NCBI GenBank assembly: GCA_024449915.1
Contig: JAMZAV010000161.1
Span: 992,001-1,056,000, forward strand
DNA length: 64,000 bases
DNA from: Sweltsa coloradensis
Lineage: Eukaryota > Arthropoda > Insecta > Plecoptera > Chloroperlidae
Direction of reading: 5' to 3'
The position numbers and the translations under genes are program-made. The notes beneath the pieces are model-generated. The model was not told the origin of the DNA. It made no database searches and saw only the letters and a list, made by a program, of their open reading frames with translations. This document shows, one piece after another, positions 34,764 to 46,268 of the stretch (position 1 is its first letter; every line of letters begins with the position of its first letter).

Positions 34764-35818
34764 ATTGTTCTCAAATATGCAACTAAGTGAAAATATTGTG
34801 AATGGCTTTGAAACCTGGCTCTATTGTACATCAAACCTATTTTTTTTTTCTGATAGGGGAACAGGGCAAATATAGCCTAGTCTCTTCAAAATAATTTCAA
34901 ACTTCAGTTTGCCCTAGCACACCATTCAACGTAGGTAGTTGTGTTTTTGCGAGTTTAATTTTCAACTGGTTTTCTAGAAGGTGTCTGGGAATTGTCTGTC
35001 CTGCACATTTTTTCGTTTGGCAGTACAAATCTGTACAAAATACCGGTGAACTAAAACATTTGCGAGAAAGACAATAGGGAATGTTCATCAACTTTTTTTT
35101 TATCACTCCACTACATTAAGGACATATTTTATTATTTAGATAATATTTTCATTTATAAAAGTTAGCAGAAAGTTGCACCAATAATAATGGCGGGGAAAAC
35201 AAGCCATTACGTCACTATAGCTATTGTTACGAATCTACCAGGCAATAAGGTAATGCCAAATAGTGATATTATCTGTGTAATCTAGACGGCGGTAGTTAAT
35301 TCATTGATCCAAAGACATTAAACAGCTTTGCTCATTGGTCAATAATGCTCTGGTAGATCTAAATCTTGACCTAACGTGCTGTTTGCGGGTGAAATAAAAT
35401 ACTTCAAACTTTGTGCCTCAAAAGAATTTAAAATATTTACTTTAAATTGGTTTTAATTGCAGTAATTGTGTTTTCAAGTGGTTTTCTATCCATTTCTTAT
35501 TCTTACAACCATATCAATATTTTGACTAAGGTGAACATTCCCCACGTAAAAAACTTTTCTTGCAGACACCTTCTAGAAAACCAGTTGAAAATAATGTCTC
35601 AAAAACACAACTAGGGGTACCTACATTGAATGGTGTGCTAGGGCAAACTGAAGTTTGAAATTATTTTGAAGATGCAATATTTGCCGTGTGCCCCATCACA
35701 AACAATTGAAGAAAAAATAGTTTTGAATTTTATGTTCTAATAGAGCCAGGTTTTAAAGCCCTTCACTATATTTTGACTTAGTTGCACATTTGTGAAAATA
35801 GAAAAATGCAATTGATTC
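34764..35818. mobile_element. Giant-hairpin element, copy 2 (relative of 22049)
   Basis: Both arms match 22049-22672: GTGAATGGCTTTGAAACC, ATAATTTCAAACTTCAGTTT, CACACCATTCAACGTAGG and AACTGGTTTTCTAGAAG on the left, and the inverted series on the right. The centre (about 35105-35530) is an unrelated 425-bp stretch. The arms are more diverged than in copy 1 and TTAA ends are not clear. Confidence 0.8.
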
Positions 35819-35825
35819 CCATTAA

Positions 35826-36368
35826 GAGGGTACGCTGAGCTTGGCCCAACTCAAATGCGCGCAAACAGGTGTTGATGATTTCTGCTGAATGGTTGGTAAT
35901 ATCATTACCAAATTTGGAATGGATTTTAATAAAGTATTTTTATATTGATATCTGTAATTGGTTGCACAAAATAAGCCTTAAAGATCCATTGCGAGACATA
36001 AGTCCAAAACGTGAAAAAATGGGAAATCCAAAACATGAATTACAATTCTGGAAATTCCCACCAAACTGTTTATCTTACGATAAAACCAAATTGACCTGCG
36101 GGTTCACATTGATTTAAACGTTGGTATCCATTATGCAAATTTGAGTTAAAAAATCTGTACACTTGGAATAAATTCCCAAAGTTGACCAAAATTGAGTAAA
36201 TTTTGGTGATTTCACTGAATTTTAATTCAAAATCTATGAATTAATTTAGGAATATGCATAATGGATAACATAGATTTATTCTTTATAAATGTTAGTGTGA
36301 AATTTGATAATGGTGTTATAAACCGTTTACCCGAAAAATCGCCTCCGTTCTAGCCTCAGCATACCCTC
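35826..36368. mobile_element. TTAA-flanked MITE family T, copy 1
   Basis: Ends GAGGGTACGCTGAG and CTCAGCATACCCTC bounded by TTAA (35822-35825, 36369-36372). The body includes AAACGGTTTATAAC (minus strand) and GATAAAACCAAATTGACCTG. Family members at 37941-40264 and 52680-53217. Noncoding. Confidence 0.85.
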
Positions 36369-36719
36369 TTAAGAGCAAAGAAAGAGAGGGACAAATGTAC
36401 CAAATTGATGACAGAGTGAGATACATATTTAAGATGCAGTAATGAAGAGAAAACTGAGAGACCAGTTGATGGAAGTGGAAAAAAATGGTCCAGCTTGATA
36501 AGTGGAAATGTCATTGAAAAGGATGAAGAGTGGAATTGAGGCAGGAGTTGTGAACTTGTGGACCCTGGTTTAGACTGCTTGTCGTGTACAACTTGTACTT
36601 GAACAAATATTTCTACTTAGTATTTATGTGATTCATGTGTTTCAAGTTGATTTAGTGTTTTTGGCATCCTAATTAAATATATAAATGTATCTATTTTTCG
36701 AAGGTCAAAGATTTTGTTT

Positions 36720-37025
36720 CATGGTCCGAGTATGAGGAGGTACCCCAGAGGAATACAGAGCTGATGGAAGAGGCACATCGGAGAAGCCGGCATGAAAATA
36801 AGTGATCAAGCGATATGAGTAAGGTTGTAACTATGCGAGGAGAAGAAGACGTAAGGAACTATAAAGCAGAGATAAAGATTGAAAACAAAACCCTGATAAT
36901 AGTAGAGTTTTAACTTGAAGTGAATTAAAAATATCAAGTGGAAAGATTGAAAAGCAGATAAACCAAATACAAAAGAGCAGTAATTTCTACCAGTGTGTAA
37001 AAGGCCAGGTGTGGAATAGGGAAGA
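36720..37025 (+). mobile_element. LINE family B fragment
   Basis: Plus-strand remains: MKISDQAISMSKVVTMRGEE, then NYKAEIKIENKTLIIVEF, and SNFYQCVKG with stops in between. Aligns with the minus-strand copy at 24755-25204. Confidence 0.75.
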
Positions 37026-37029
37026 TGAC

Positions 37030-37460
37030 ACTATAAAGACCTAGTAAACAGTGGCAGTTTTTACGGTATGCAAGGTGTGACAATTATTGCACACTTGATC
37101 AATCAGGGAAAAAAGCCTTAAATAAATAAATAAATTGTATTTAGAGTCTACCCACTCAGTTATATAACTGATTTTCAGTGGGGGACAGTAAATCAAAGCG
37201 ACTAAGCCTACCCTGTAGGCCCCGACGCAATCGACGAGTGAGCGATAACCAACCAAAGATCGATATTTTTAATGGGAAATATAGCAATCAGTGGTATGGA
37301 CAGTGCGAACACCCGCGGATCAACGCCAGAATCAACAAGGCCGATTCAGAACAACTCTGAATTTATTATGTGCTTCGTTGCTAGGACGGCTCCAAAGTCA
37401 CCGTTTACAAACTCCTAAGACACGAACTGATGGACTTCAGTCCAAATCAGAAGTTAAAAA
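37030..37460. other. No gene seen
   Basis: Noncoding; short ORFs only. Confidence 0.3.
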
Positions 37461-37464
37461 ACTT

Positions 37465-37545
37465 CCGACATTGGCGGGAATCGAACCCTGGACCTTCTGC
37501 ATTGGAAGCAGGTATGCTAACAACAAGACCAACGAGCCACACAAA
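37465..37545 (-). repeat. tRNA-like sequence (Gly(TCC)-like)
   Basis: Minus strand: GGCTCGTTGGTCTTGTTG, TTAGCATACCTGC-TTCCAA-TGCAG, then GGTCCAGGGTTCGATTCCC. Compared with tRNA-Gly(TCC), a base is lost in the anticodon loop and the acceptor ends do not pair, so a pseudogene or SINE head is likely. Confidence 0.65.
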
Positions 37546-37559
37546 CCCAAACCCAAACT

Positions 37560-37930
37560 GAAATATAATTATTGAAACTTATTGTTTTGTAAAATATGTT
37601 CTCTACGTTAAAAGTTTCTTCCATTAAGAGTACTTTACCTAATATGTGAGAGTTACAAGAATTCTTATTACGTGGGGGGTCATCAGAGCTAAAAATAATG
37701 GCGAGACACATTTAACTACGATTGCTCTAAGTAACACGCAAGTGACGGTGCAGCCGCCATATTATTGCAGACATCTTTGGTGCATTCGGTACTACGGGAA
37801 AAAAGGAATTCACAAATAAGAAGAAAATAAGAAATTATTTCTATAACTATCTTAAATTGAGCAAAATCAAACTACCCCTGAACAAAATGTTCACATAGGT
37901 TGTCTAGGTACTTTGTAAGAGTCGTTGAGG
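37560..37930. other. No gene seen
   Basis: Noncoding AT-rich sequence. Confidence 0.3.
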
Positions 37931-38047
37931 CTGGCACGGATAAGAGTTTAAGCACTCAGCTTTCTGGATGAACGGTTATTAGCATCAGTATCATATTTCA
38001 CACAAACGTTAATTAAGAATCGATCTACAAGCTCCGGGACGCGTATT

Positions 38048-39006
38048 TAGGGTTGCCAATCGGCCGGTTTTTTACCGACACGCCGGTTTTTGCCCCACTT
38101 GGCCGGTTGCCGGTCAGTCCCTTCGACCGGCAATAGTGTTGCCGGTTTTTTTACGTAAATAACCCATTATACCCTACTAAAAATATTATTAAATATACAC
38201 AAAAAACTAAAATAAATATTTAAAAACCATCCTAATCATTGTTTCCCAAATCCCACTTAATTAGTAAACATTGCTCTTCTCCACTTCCCCTTGACCTAAC
38301 CCGCCAACCCCCTCACCAGACAGCGAACAAGGCAGTAGGCTGGCCAAAGACTGCCACACTGCACTGCAGTCCACTGTCAATGCCGTTCATACGGGAAGTT
38401 TGTGCACGAATCCAACGATGAAATTGACTCTCCGCGAAAAAATAAAGTCCAACAAGACTCTCCTTCAAGCAGCAAGATCAACTGCTAAATACTCATTCAC
38501 GATTAAGAAGTAAACTTGTTAATTGATAATAATTCCTTTAAATCTGTTAATGCTGTTACGTAATATTAATTTACTGCTTTGAGAATCGTGATATGACAAA
38601 TTGAAATTAAGACAAAAAAAATTATTCGTGGTTTATTTGAAATTTATTATCCTTATGCCTAGATAACTTATGAATAAAAATATGCCCATTGCCTACTCGG
38701 ATTATGAATACTCGGCATATCAGCGGATGTAATATTATAATCTAGGTCTATTATCTCAGCGACTTTTTTATTTTTGGTGGTTTTCCTGTTTTGACTGCAC
38801 AAAAACGACATTTTTTCGGTATATCATCCAGCCCACCACTTTATTCTAAAACGCACCAAATGCAATCTAAAAAGCTGAATTTCAAAATTTTCGTCTGCGG
38901 CGCTATAGTTGGGGGGCTCCGCCTCCCAAACCCCCCGTGCTTTGTCCCTTTACCACGAATTTACATGGAAGGCCGGTTTTTCCTGTGGCCAGAGTTGGCA
39001 ACCCTA
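38048..39006. mobile_element. hAT nonautonomous element, 8-bp duplication (7/8)
   Basis: Termini TAGGGTTGCCAA and TTGGCAACCCTA; duplication CGCGTATT (38040-38047) against CGAGTATT (39007-39014). GGCCGGTTTTT repeats lie near both ends. 959 bp, no transposase found. It shares the TAGGGTTGCC end with the MITE at 11012. Confidence 0.9.
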
Positions 39007-39019
39007 CGAGTATTCCTAA

Positions 39020-39862
39020 ATTTATTTTATTAAGCAAGATGTTCCTCTGCCATAAAAGCCATGCACCTTATCTCCAAATTATACTCACTCTCAATCTCTT
39101 GTGCTATGAAACTCTTCCACCTTAAAATTTCCCCGATTGCTACCTACGGCATCGAAATCATATGGCCCTACCTCTCCCAAGCCAATCTCACACAATTAGA
39201 ATCGGTTAAGACCCTATATTTGAAAAAGATCCTTTCTCTATGTAAATTTACTCGTTCCTGCTTGGTATATGAGATGGTAGATGAATCATTGTTTGTTGCT
39301 GATCTACAGTTTAAATTTCAGATGCCTTTCGTACTGTCGTTCATAACTGCATGTCAAAACGCCTTGAAATAAGACCTGAATTCTTTACTATGGATCTGTT
39401 CAAAAATGATGATTGGAAAAAACCTCTTGCCAAAAACAGGCATGTGCTAACCCGTGTAGCAGCTCACGGTTTTCACCATTTGTTTTGCCTAGATAGAAAG
39501 TTTTATTCATCATATACAGACTGCAAATGCTTCCACTGTTCTAAGGATTGCGACCTGTATCATGTTTTTTTTATGTCCAGCTAGGACTCATTCCATTACT
39601 GATCTTGCCACAAAGGGTCTTGTTTAGAATCAGGTATAAAAACTACAATATAGTCTGAAATGTTTAAATGATTGTAATTATATAAATAAGTACTTTGTAA
39701 ACTTGTAATTTTATTAATCATTTATTCTGTCATTGTCATAGCTGAAATGTTTTACTGTAACTACTTGTGTACTTTTAATGATGTAATGCTGCCTATGTTA
39801 CGCCATAGTTGGTGTTGTACTCTCTGGAGTTTAATAAAAGTTTTATATATAAATTTATTTAT
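39020..39862 (+). mobile_element. Jockey/CR1-like LINE, 3' end
   Basis: Two overlapping plus-strand ORFs (39061-39372 and 39351-39584) encode the RT C-terminus: SPIATYGIEIIWPYLSQANL, LESVKTLYLKKILSLCKFTR, and a cysteine cluster CKCFHCSKDCDLYHVFF. A frameshift joins them near 39360. The 3' UTR has AATAAAAG (39832-39839) and ends ATTTATTTATTTT, similar to AAATTTATTTT at its 5' side (39019-39030), a possible target duplication. Confidence 0.8.
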
Positions 39863-40264
39863 TTTGATTTAAAAATCTTGAAATCTCCATAATGTACTCA
39901 ATTTTGGTCATCTTTGCAAATTTATTCTAAGGGAAAGTATTTTTAACACACATTTACATACTAGATATTAACTGACACTCAGGTCAATTTGGTTTTATCG
40001 TGAGATAAATGGTTTGGTGGAAATTTCCCGAATTGAAATCCATGTTTTCCATTAAATTCCATTTTTCCCCCCATTTTAGGGCTTGCCTCTCAAGGCTCTC
40101 GCAGTTATTACAAGGCTATTTTTTGGCAACCAAGCGTGGATATAATGGAACTCTATAAACATTCATGCAAAGTTTGTTAATGATATTTCCAACCGTTCAG
40201 CTGCACTCGTCAACACCCGAGCGCGCGCATTTGAGTTAGGCCGAACTCAGCGCCCACCTCTTAT

Positions 40265-40534
40265 TTGACCTATCAATTGCACACCTGCAATGGTGTCGAG
40301 GGGGGTTTAGGCGAAAATACGGCGTAAACCCAAAACGAAATTTATAACCCTGGACCCTCGGTAAACCTAAAGTAAATCAGTAGGCCTATATGCGCTTATA
40401 TATATTTTCTTGGTACAAATGAGGAACCCCCCATTGTGTAAAATCATGTACTTTACTCAAGGAAGAGCAAAAGCCAATAAATAATTTTTGGATAACACTG
40501 CACACATGGAAGTTGAAAAGCCGCCACTATTATT
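40265..40534. other. No gene seen
   Basis: Noncoding sequence between MITE and tandem repeat. Confidence 0.3.
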
Positions 40535-40634
40535 AAATACCGATCCTTACTTATGCGGAGGAAACCTTGGCTATGGGAGATAATAAATAGCGATCCTTAC
40601 TTATACAGAGGAAACCTGGACTAGGGGAGATAAA
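40535..40634 (+). repeat. 50-bp tandem duplication
   Basis: Two units with CGATCCTTACTTAT, GGAGGAAACC and GGGAGATAA, period 50 bp. Confidence 0.85.
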
Positions 40635-40900
40635 GAGTTGAGAGCCAGTTGCAGGTGGCAAGATGAGATTCCTGAGGAGCACAGTGGGCAAGACTTGGGA
40701 CAGAATCATAAACACGGGACATAGAGAAGTGCTTGGAGTAGAATTAAGTTAATTATCGGGATGGAAAGACACGGTTGAGATAGTTTGGGCGTGTGAAAAA
40801 ATTATGGAAGAGAAGATGCCCAAGGGAATATATGAAATTAGAATTGAAGGAAGAAGATGGGGGAGGTCAAGGAGGAGACGGAAGGAGACTGCAGGCAATA
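40635..40900 (+). mobile_element. LINE family B 3' fragment
   Basis: Plus strand: FLRSTVGKTWDRI-like start, HREVLGVE, then EEKMPKGIYEIRIEGRRWGR, the decayed equivalent of the ENRMPKKMYERRIEEGRRRR stretch at 24274-24524. Frames broken. Confidence 0.72.
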
Positions 40901-41099
40901 ATATCTTTGGTATTATGCAATGCATGGCACGCAGTACTGGAATGAAAGGTCGGGGAATGTGTGGCATGATAGGATGGGGGGGTGCGAGATCTTGCACTGG
41001 GAAAATGTGGAAAGATATCATTATTATGGTAGGTACAATAGAAGGAAGTGAAAAATGTTATTGCAAAACCAACTGTCAAAAGTGGGAAATTGTGATACA

Positions 41100-41884
41100 C
41101 TAGGAAAACGCTTAAGTCCCGCCGCGTTGTTGGATGAGCGTAATTGGTGCATTGAGCTGCCATGTGTTATACGGATTTTCTGTTGTTCTGTGAAAAAATC
41201 ATTTCTAAGTTGAAGATTTTTTTTTAAAATTAAATTAAATTAAATAAAAAATTTACTTAAATTTTAAATTTTTTTAATAAATCGTAATTTAAAAAGAGGA
41301 AAAAATTTTAATATTGAAATTTTCATAAGAAATAATTATTCGATTGCGCACATATTTTACACGAATATATTAATTTATAAAATTAAGGTTCTGTGAAAAA
41401 ATCATTACAATAGGGTTAAGCATGTAGGTGTTATAAGTCAAATAATTGTTATAAAAAAGAAAAAAATGTAAAATTTCGATTTTCATGAGAAATAGTTTTT
41501 TGATTGCGCTCAAATTTCACAGGAATACCTTAATTCATAAAATTAAGGTTCTGTGAAAAAATCATTAAAATCGGATAAAGCATGTAGGTGTTATAAGCCG
41601 AAGAAATTTTTTAAAAATCGAAAAAAATCGTAAAATTACGATTTTCATGAGAAATAATTTTTCGATTGCGCTCAAAAACGTGGCAGCTCTTCGTTCAGAG
41701 ATTTCGAAGGCCTCTATAAAATTTCATCGCAATTGGAGTATCGGTTTAGCCGGAATCGTGTTAACAGACACACAAAAATACAGAGAAAAAAAAGAAAAAA
41801 AAAGAAAAAAAAACATTCCGGATTTTTTTCTCCAGTGTAGTGAAATGGAATCTTCGCTCCGCTCGCTATGCTCATCCAATAATA
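41100..41884 (+). mobile_element. Helentron-like interspersed repeat, copy 5
   Basis: CTAGGAAAACGCTTAAGTCC and TTGGATGAGC on the left; GCTCATCCAATAATAA on the right (10-bp subterminal inverted repeat). Three inner tandem units contain AAAATCATTA and GCATGTAGGTGTTATAAG. Same arrangement as copies 2 and 4, opposite strand. Confidence 0.7.
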
Positions 41885-42740
41885 ATTAAAATAGTATTTT
41901 AGATAAAAGAAACTTATGAATTAGTCTTTATGTATAGCTTACCAATGTTTAATGCCATAAGGCATTTTTTCATAAATATGATAGTTATATTTTTTGTATA
42001 ATTAATATAGGCTAGAATTTTAAAAGTCTTCTTACCTTGCATTTTACAATTTTTTCTTGCGGGAATGTGTTCATTAAAAAAATAATCATTTTCGTCACTA
42101 TAATCGTCTATAGCAAGCATATTACTCAACCCCCCCCCCCCCACCCCCGAAAAAAACTGGGCATGTCAGGTAATTATAATTTTATGTTCCATATCCGTAA
42201 ATATTAAATTCACGTTTAAAAAATGTACATGCCGATAGCTTCACTATTGATTCAATCATTTGATACATTCGTTTTTTTAGGCAATTTAGCTACAGGTAGA
42301 AGAGAAATAAATGGTGAGCCTGTTTGAAATATTAAATGTAACACTTATTTTCTAAAGTTGCACTTCAAATGAGAATGTGCATGAATAAATTCACGCACCT
42401 TTTCTCCACTCACACACATACAAGAACTGATTTTCAATTTTCAGTGAGTGTAGTAATTAGTAATCTTACTTTATGTGCATAATTATTAATTTCTCAAAAG
42501 ACTGTTCCTAAATGTATAATAGGCTATGTCTATAGGAACTTAGACCCGATCAATAAGACAATATCTTGAATTGAGTATTTACTATTTACCTGGTACAGTA
42601 ATCCACAAAAACGCACCTACTCAATAAAGACTAATTAGTCATTTACTTATGTATTTACCGATTGAGAAACCTGAAATGATGGGAGGGCTGGGAAGAACTG
42701 GTCAAACTTTAAATGTAGCAGGCTGAAGTTATCTTGACTT
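41885..42740. other. No gene seen; C-run
   Basis: A run of about 13 C at 42130-42142. Otherwise noncoding. Confidence 0.3.
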
Positions 42741-42742
42741 AC

Positions 42743-42895
42743 CGAATGTAGATAGCAGCGTCAGAGTCTTGATCCGAGTGCAACGCCAACGGCCCGGGCA
42801 TCGAGTCGAGGCAACATCCACAGGTGGGAACAAGGTCTTCTTCTCTCTCTCCCGAGTCCCGAGTGATGTTGAGATGACACTGGAATACGCACCAA
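42743..42895 (-). other. Exon-like block 5 of a minus-strand transcript
   Basis: On the minus strand it is bounded by an acceptor (CTTTCCAG at 42896, or TATTCCAG at 42880) and a donor CG|GTAAGTCAAG at 42742. Open in one frame (CHLNITRDSGEREEDLVPTC). Shares sequence with the blocks at 43380 and 43971. Function unknown. Confidence 0.4.
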
Positions 42896-43379
42896 CTGGA
42901 AAGAAGATGGAGAATGGTTAATAGGGGCATGGAGTTATTATAAATAGTACCGTTACCTCCTAATCAGCTCATTCAAGAATTTGATTTGTAGCCAAAGTCA
43001 CAATATGTCCAAAGAAACAACAAACTGCTCTTGAAATACCATATTGCAACCTAGAATTGAAATCTAATAATAATAGGTTTAGAATACAATAATAGTTGGG
43101 ATCACCCAAGAGTACAGACAGCACAAAAAGTAGTACAGCTTTGCCCGGCACTATACCAAAACACTTTTAATTTCAGTTTAAAATTTAAATGTCAACTTGT
43201 TTTATTAGCTAATGACTTATTTTTCTGCAAATTTGGGCATATCAGACATGGAATAAATATTTACACCCCCCAACCATACGAAATTGATATTCCTGCTATT
43301 CGTACTAGTGCCGCTATTCCCAAGAACTGTACTCTTTATCAGACACAAACTGTAGCAGAGCTGAGGTCAGTTGACTTAC

Positions 43380-43515
43380 CTCGTATATCAAGATTGCAGC
43401 GGTCCAGGAATCAGTCTTGGATCAAAGTCTAATGGTCGAGGCCAGCTGGGGGCCGAAACATCCAGATGCGAACAGGATTATCTTCTCATTCCCAGAGTGT
43501 TGTGGATACTGGAAG
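43380..43515 (-). other. Exon-like block 4 of a minus-strand transcript
   Basis: Minus strand: acceptor TTTTTTCCAG (exon from 43515) or CTTCCAG (from 43508), donor GTAAGTCAAC at 43379. Near-duplicate of 43971-44117, including about 450 bp of flanking intron. No long ORF. Confidence 0.42.
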
Positions 43516-43970
43516 CTGGAAAAAATATAATTCCATTAATAAAATACCGTGGTGGGTGTGGCTTTCTGTCAAATTCTACAAATAAAATAAATTTAAATAT
43601 TGAATGTTATTTATAGAGTCCCTGCCAATTTAGGACAAGGTATCACCCTTAAATAAATTGAGGTCTTACAAATATAATATATGAATGCCATTTGAAGAAG
43701 TGATAGTAAACGTACAAGTAATTTTCATCGTGCAAATGAAATATAAATGGATTTCTGCTAAAATGAAGAAATACCAGGAAGTAGACATAAGCTACTAACT
43801 TGTTATAATAAATGTAATTGAATTAAATATTAAACGTTTAATTGGGCATATCAGATATGAAATAAATATTTACACCCCCCATCCATACAAAATTGTTATT
43901 CCTGCTCTTAGCACTAATGCTGCTACCCCAAGGACACAAACTGTAGCAGAGTTGAGGTCAGTTGACTTAC

Positions 43971-44117
43971 CTCTGATATCAGGATTCCAGCGGTCCAGGC
44001 ATCAGGCTTGTGATCAAAGTCTTATGGTCGAGGCCAGTTGGAGGCCGAAACATTCAGATGCGAAAAGGATTTATCTTCTCATTCGCCGAGTGTTGTGGAT
44101 ACTGGAAGCAACAACGG
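43971..44117 (-). other. Exon-like block 3 of a minus-strand transcript
   Basis: Minus strand: acceptor TTTTTTTCCAG (from 44117) or GCTTCCAG (from 44101), donor GAG|GTAAGTCAAC at 43970. Tandem paralogue of the block at 43380; stops in most frames suggest noncoding or 5' UTR sequence. Confidence 0.42.
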
Positions 44118-44508
44118 CTGGAAAAAAATAAAATTCCATTAATAAAATACTGTGGTGGGTGTGGCTTTCTGTAAAATTCTACAAATAAAATAATATTTAT
44201 TGAAATTTCAATGTTGTTCATAGAGTCCCTGCCAATTTAGAACAAGCTATCACCCTTAAATCAATTGAGGTCTTACAAAATATTACCTATAATATATGAA
44301 TGCAATTTGAAGAAGTGATAGTAAACGTACATCCATCGTGCAAATAAAATATAAATGGATTTCTGTCAAAATGAAGAAATACCAGAAAATAAACATAAGC
44401 TACTAATTTATATTTATAATAAATGTAATTGAATTAAATGTTTAAAACATTTAATTATTATTAAATTAAAATTGTTAAATAAAATATTAGGTTGGTTGGA
44501 GAACTTAC

Positions 44509-44646
44509 CAGAAGCATTGTGCACAAAGCCAGTTGTCATCGAATGCAGTGAGTCAACCCATGCAGCAGTCTGATCCGAGGACAGCACAGTTTAGATTACA
44601 TATCTTCTCTAGTGGGATTGCTGCAGATAGTGAGGTGTATTTCTGT
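44509..44646 (-). other. Exon-like block 2 of a minus-strand transcript
   Basis: Minus strand: acceptor AGTTTCCAG, donor CTG|GTAAGTTC at 44508. Shares CTCGGATCAGACTGCTGC with block 5 (CTCGGATCAAGACTC). Noncoding as far as can be seen. Confidence 0.4.
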
Positions 44647-44659
44647 CTGGAAACTAGAA

Positions 44660-45780
44660 ATAAAACGCATTTTTAGAAAATAGTCTGGCAAGGTTTATCA
44701 AGATTGTGAACTTGAAATATCGCAACTCCAAACACAATTTATTTAGTGGACACATTTTAGAACAATGAATTTGTCAATTTGGTGTAGTAATCTTAAATAG
44801 ACTATTTTTATAGCGTCGTACAACTGAAATTAAATTACTGATTAAAAGCATTAAACCGTAAAGTTTAGTACCTTATTCACGAACTTCACAACATTTTACA
44901 GAATTCCTAGCATTGATTGTTTTACGTCTGAAAATGCAGTCGGAACGAAGGTTGACAAGTTGTCTAAAACATTTCGTAAGTAGGTATGCAAAAGACGATA
45001 CCCACGTCCCTCTGCAGCTTACGAATTAGCCACCACAGTAGTCGAAACAAATTAATACAATTATTGAATGGTTTGACCAACAGACAAATATTTATCAATC
45101 CGTCTGGCTACACATGTTCTGGGTTTGACACGTTAAAAACGCTATTCCGGTATGTAAAAATATGATACATGACCATTGACCAAGTTAACCGTACGAAACG
45201 CCGGAGAACATGAACATTCCTTTCGATTTGACACGACGAGCTTCAGTGATCACCGAATAACCTTCAACATTCAATACGTAATGCAAGACAAACTTTTTAG
45301 GGGCAAACTAATACTGGAAAGACGACCGTAATTCATATCAATAAATACTACGCTGTACAATGGACCAACATAATAAATTAGTAGAGATCATATTGGTTAA
45401 TAGACCATGCTTGATTTGACCACATTTGACCAAACATTAACGAGGCACATTACGCAACAATAGGAGAAAACTGCATAAAATCGATAATATGTATTGCATT
45501 TACATAACAGCTTGTAAAGTGTAAAATAAATTGTACTTTTTAAACACTTTTGCATATTGAATACGTGGGACAAGTGAAATTCCTAGCGATTAAACAGCAT
45601 AGGATTGCGAATTTAACTCTGCTATGAAGCAAACGATTAATTAACGCAATAATATTGAATGTACAGCTAGTAAAAATGAATGTAAAACTAAAGCAAACGT
45701 GGAAAACCAATGAAGTAGAGCATGGAATGTCCTAGAGAAGCGGTTAGCTAGTGGGTTCAATGCGATGAGCTGTGTAATTA
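44660..45780. other. Intron-like stretch, no feature
   Basis: AT-rich noncoding sequence between block 2 and the GC-rich block at 45782. Confidence 0.3.
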
Positions 45781-45781
45781 C

Positions 45782-45955
45782 CTAGGCGCAGTGTAGCAGG
45801 GCACGTCTGTCTCCGAGGTCTCCTGCAGGCGGACTGATAAGGCGCGAGGGGCGGTTCCCGCCACGCAACCTCTGATAATACGGCCTACGTGACCGACCGC
45901 ACAGCTCCACTACAGCTGGTTGCTAGGCAGAGAACGAGGCGACGACAATTGAGAG
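45782..45955 (-). promoter_or_regulatory. GC-rich first-exon-like block, minus strand
   Basis: Locally GC- and CpG-rich (GGCGCGAGGGGCGG, ACGTGACCGACCGC) in an AT-rich region. On the minus strand it ends CTAG|GTAATT, a plausible donor. No ATG on that strand within the block, which fits a 5' UTR exon of the blocks at 42743-44646. Inference only. Confidence 0.35.
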
Positions 45956-45959
45956 AAGA

Positions 45960-45985
45960 GGGCGGGGGGGGGGGGGGGGGGGGGA
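45960..45985 (+). repeat. G-run
   Basis: About 20 consecutive G, with nearby GGGCGG; possible G-quadruplex former, or assembly-prone homopolymer. Confidence 0.85.
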
Positions 45986-46268
45986 GAGAATATTTTTACT
46001 GGGGTTAATGTATAATAAAAATTTGAATTTGAATAAATTTATCTATGCACCTATGCACCTTGAGTGTCAGTAAAAAAATATTACATATTTCGTAGGGTAC
46101 CTGTACCATTGATTAAAGAAGGCTTAATCAATGCTGTAACTAACTAGGTATGTTGCCATGATGAAGAGTGTGATGGGGGCATGATGTTTATATTGGAGGC
46201 TAATGCATAATAAAAATTGTACTAGGTGTACTTAGTGTGTACTGGACTAAATATGCTTCATAAATAAA

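Larger units (their letters stand above)
37941..40264. mobile_element. MITE family T, copy 2, split by two insertions
   Basis: Left part 37941-38047 (TAAGAGTTTAAGCACTCAGC, AACGGTTATTAGC, CACACAAACGTTAA) and right part about 39865-40264 (CAATTTGGTTTTATCGTGAG, AACACCCGAGCGCGCGCATT, CTCAGCGCCCACCTCTTA) together reproduce family T. Between them sit a hAT element (38048-39006) and a LINE (39020-39862). Confidence 0.8.
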
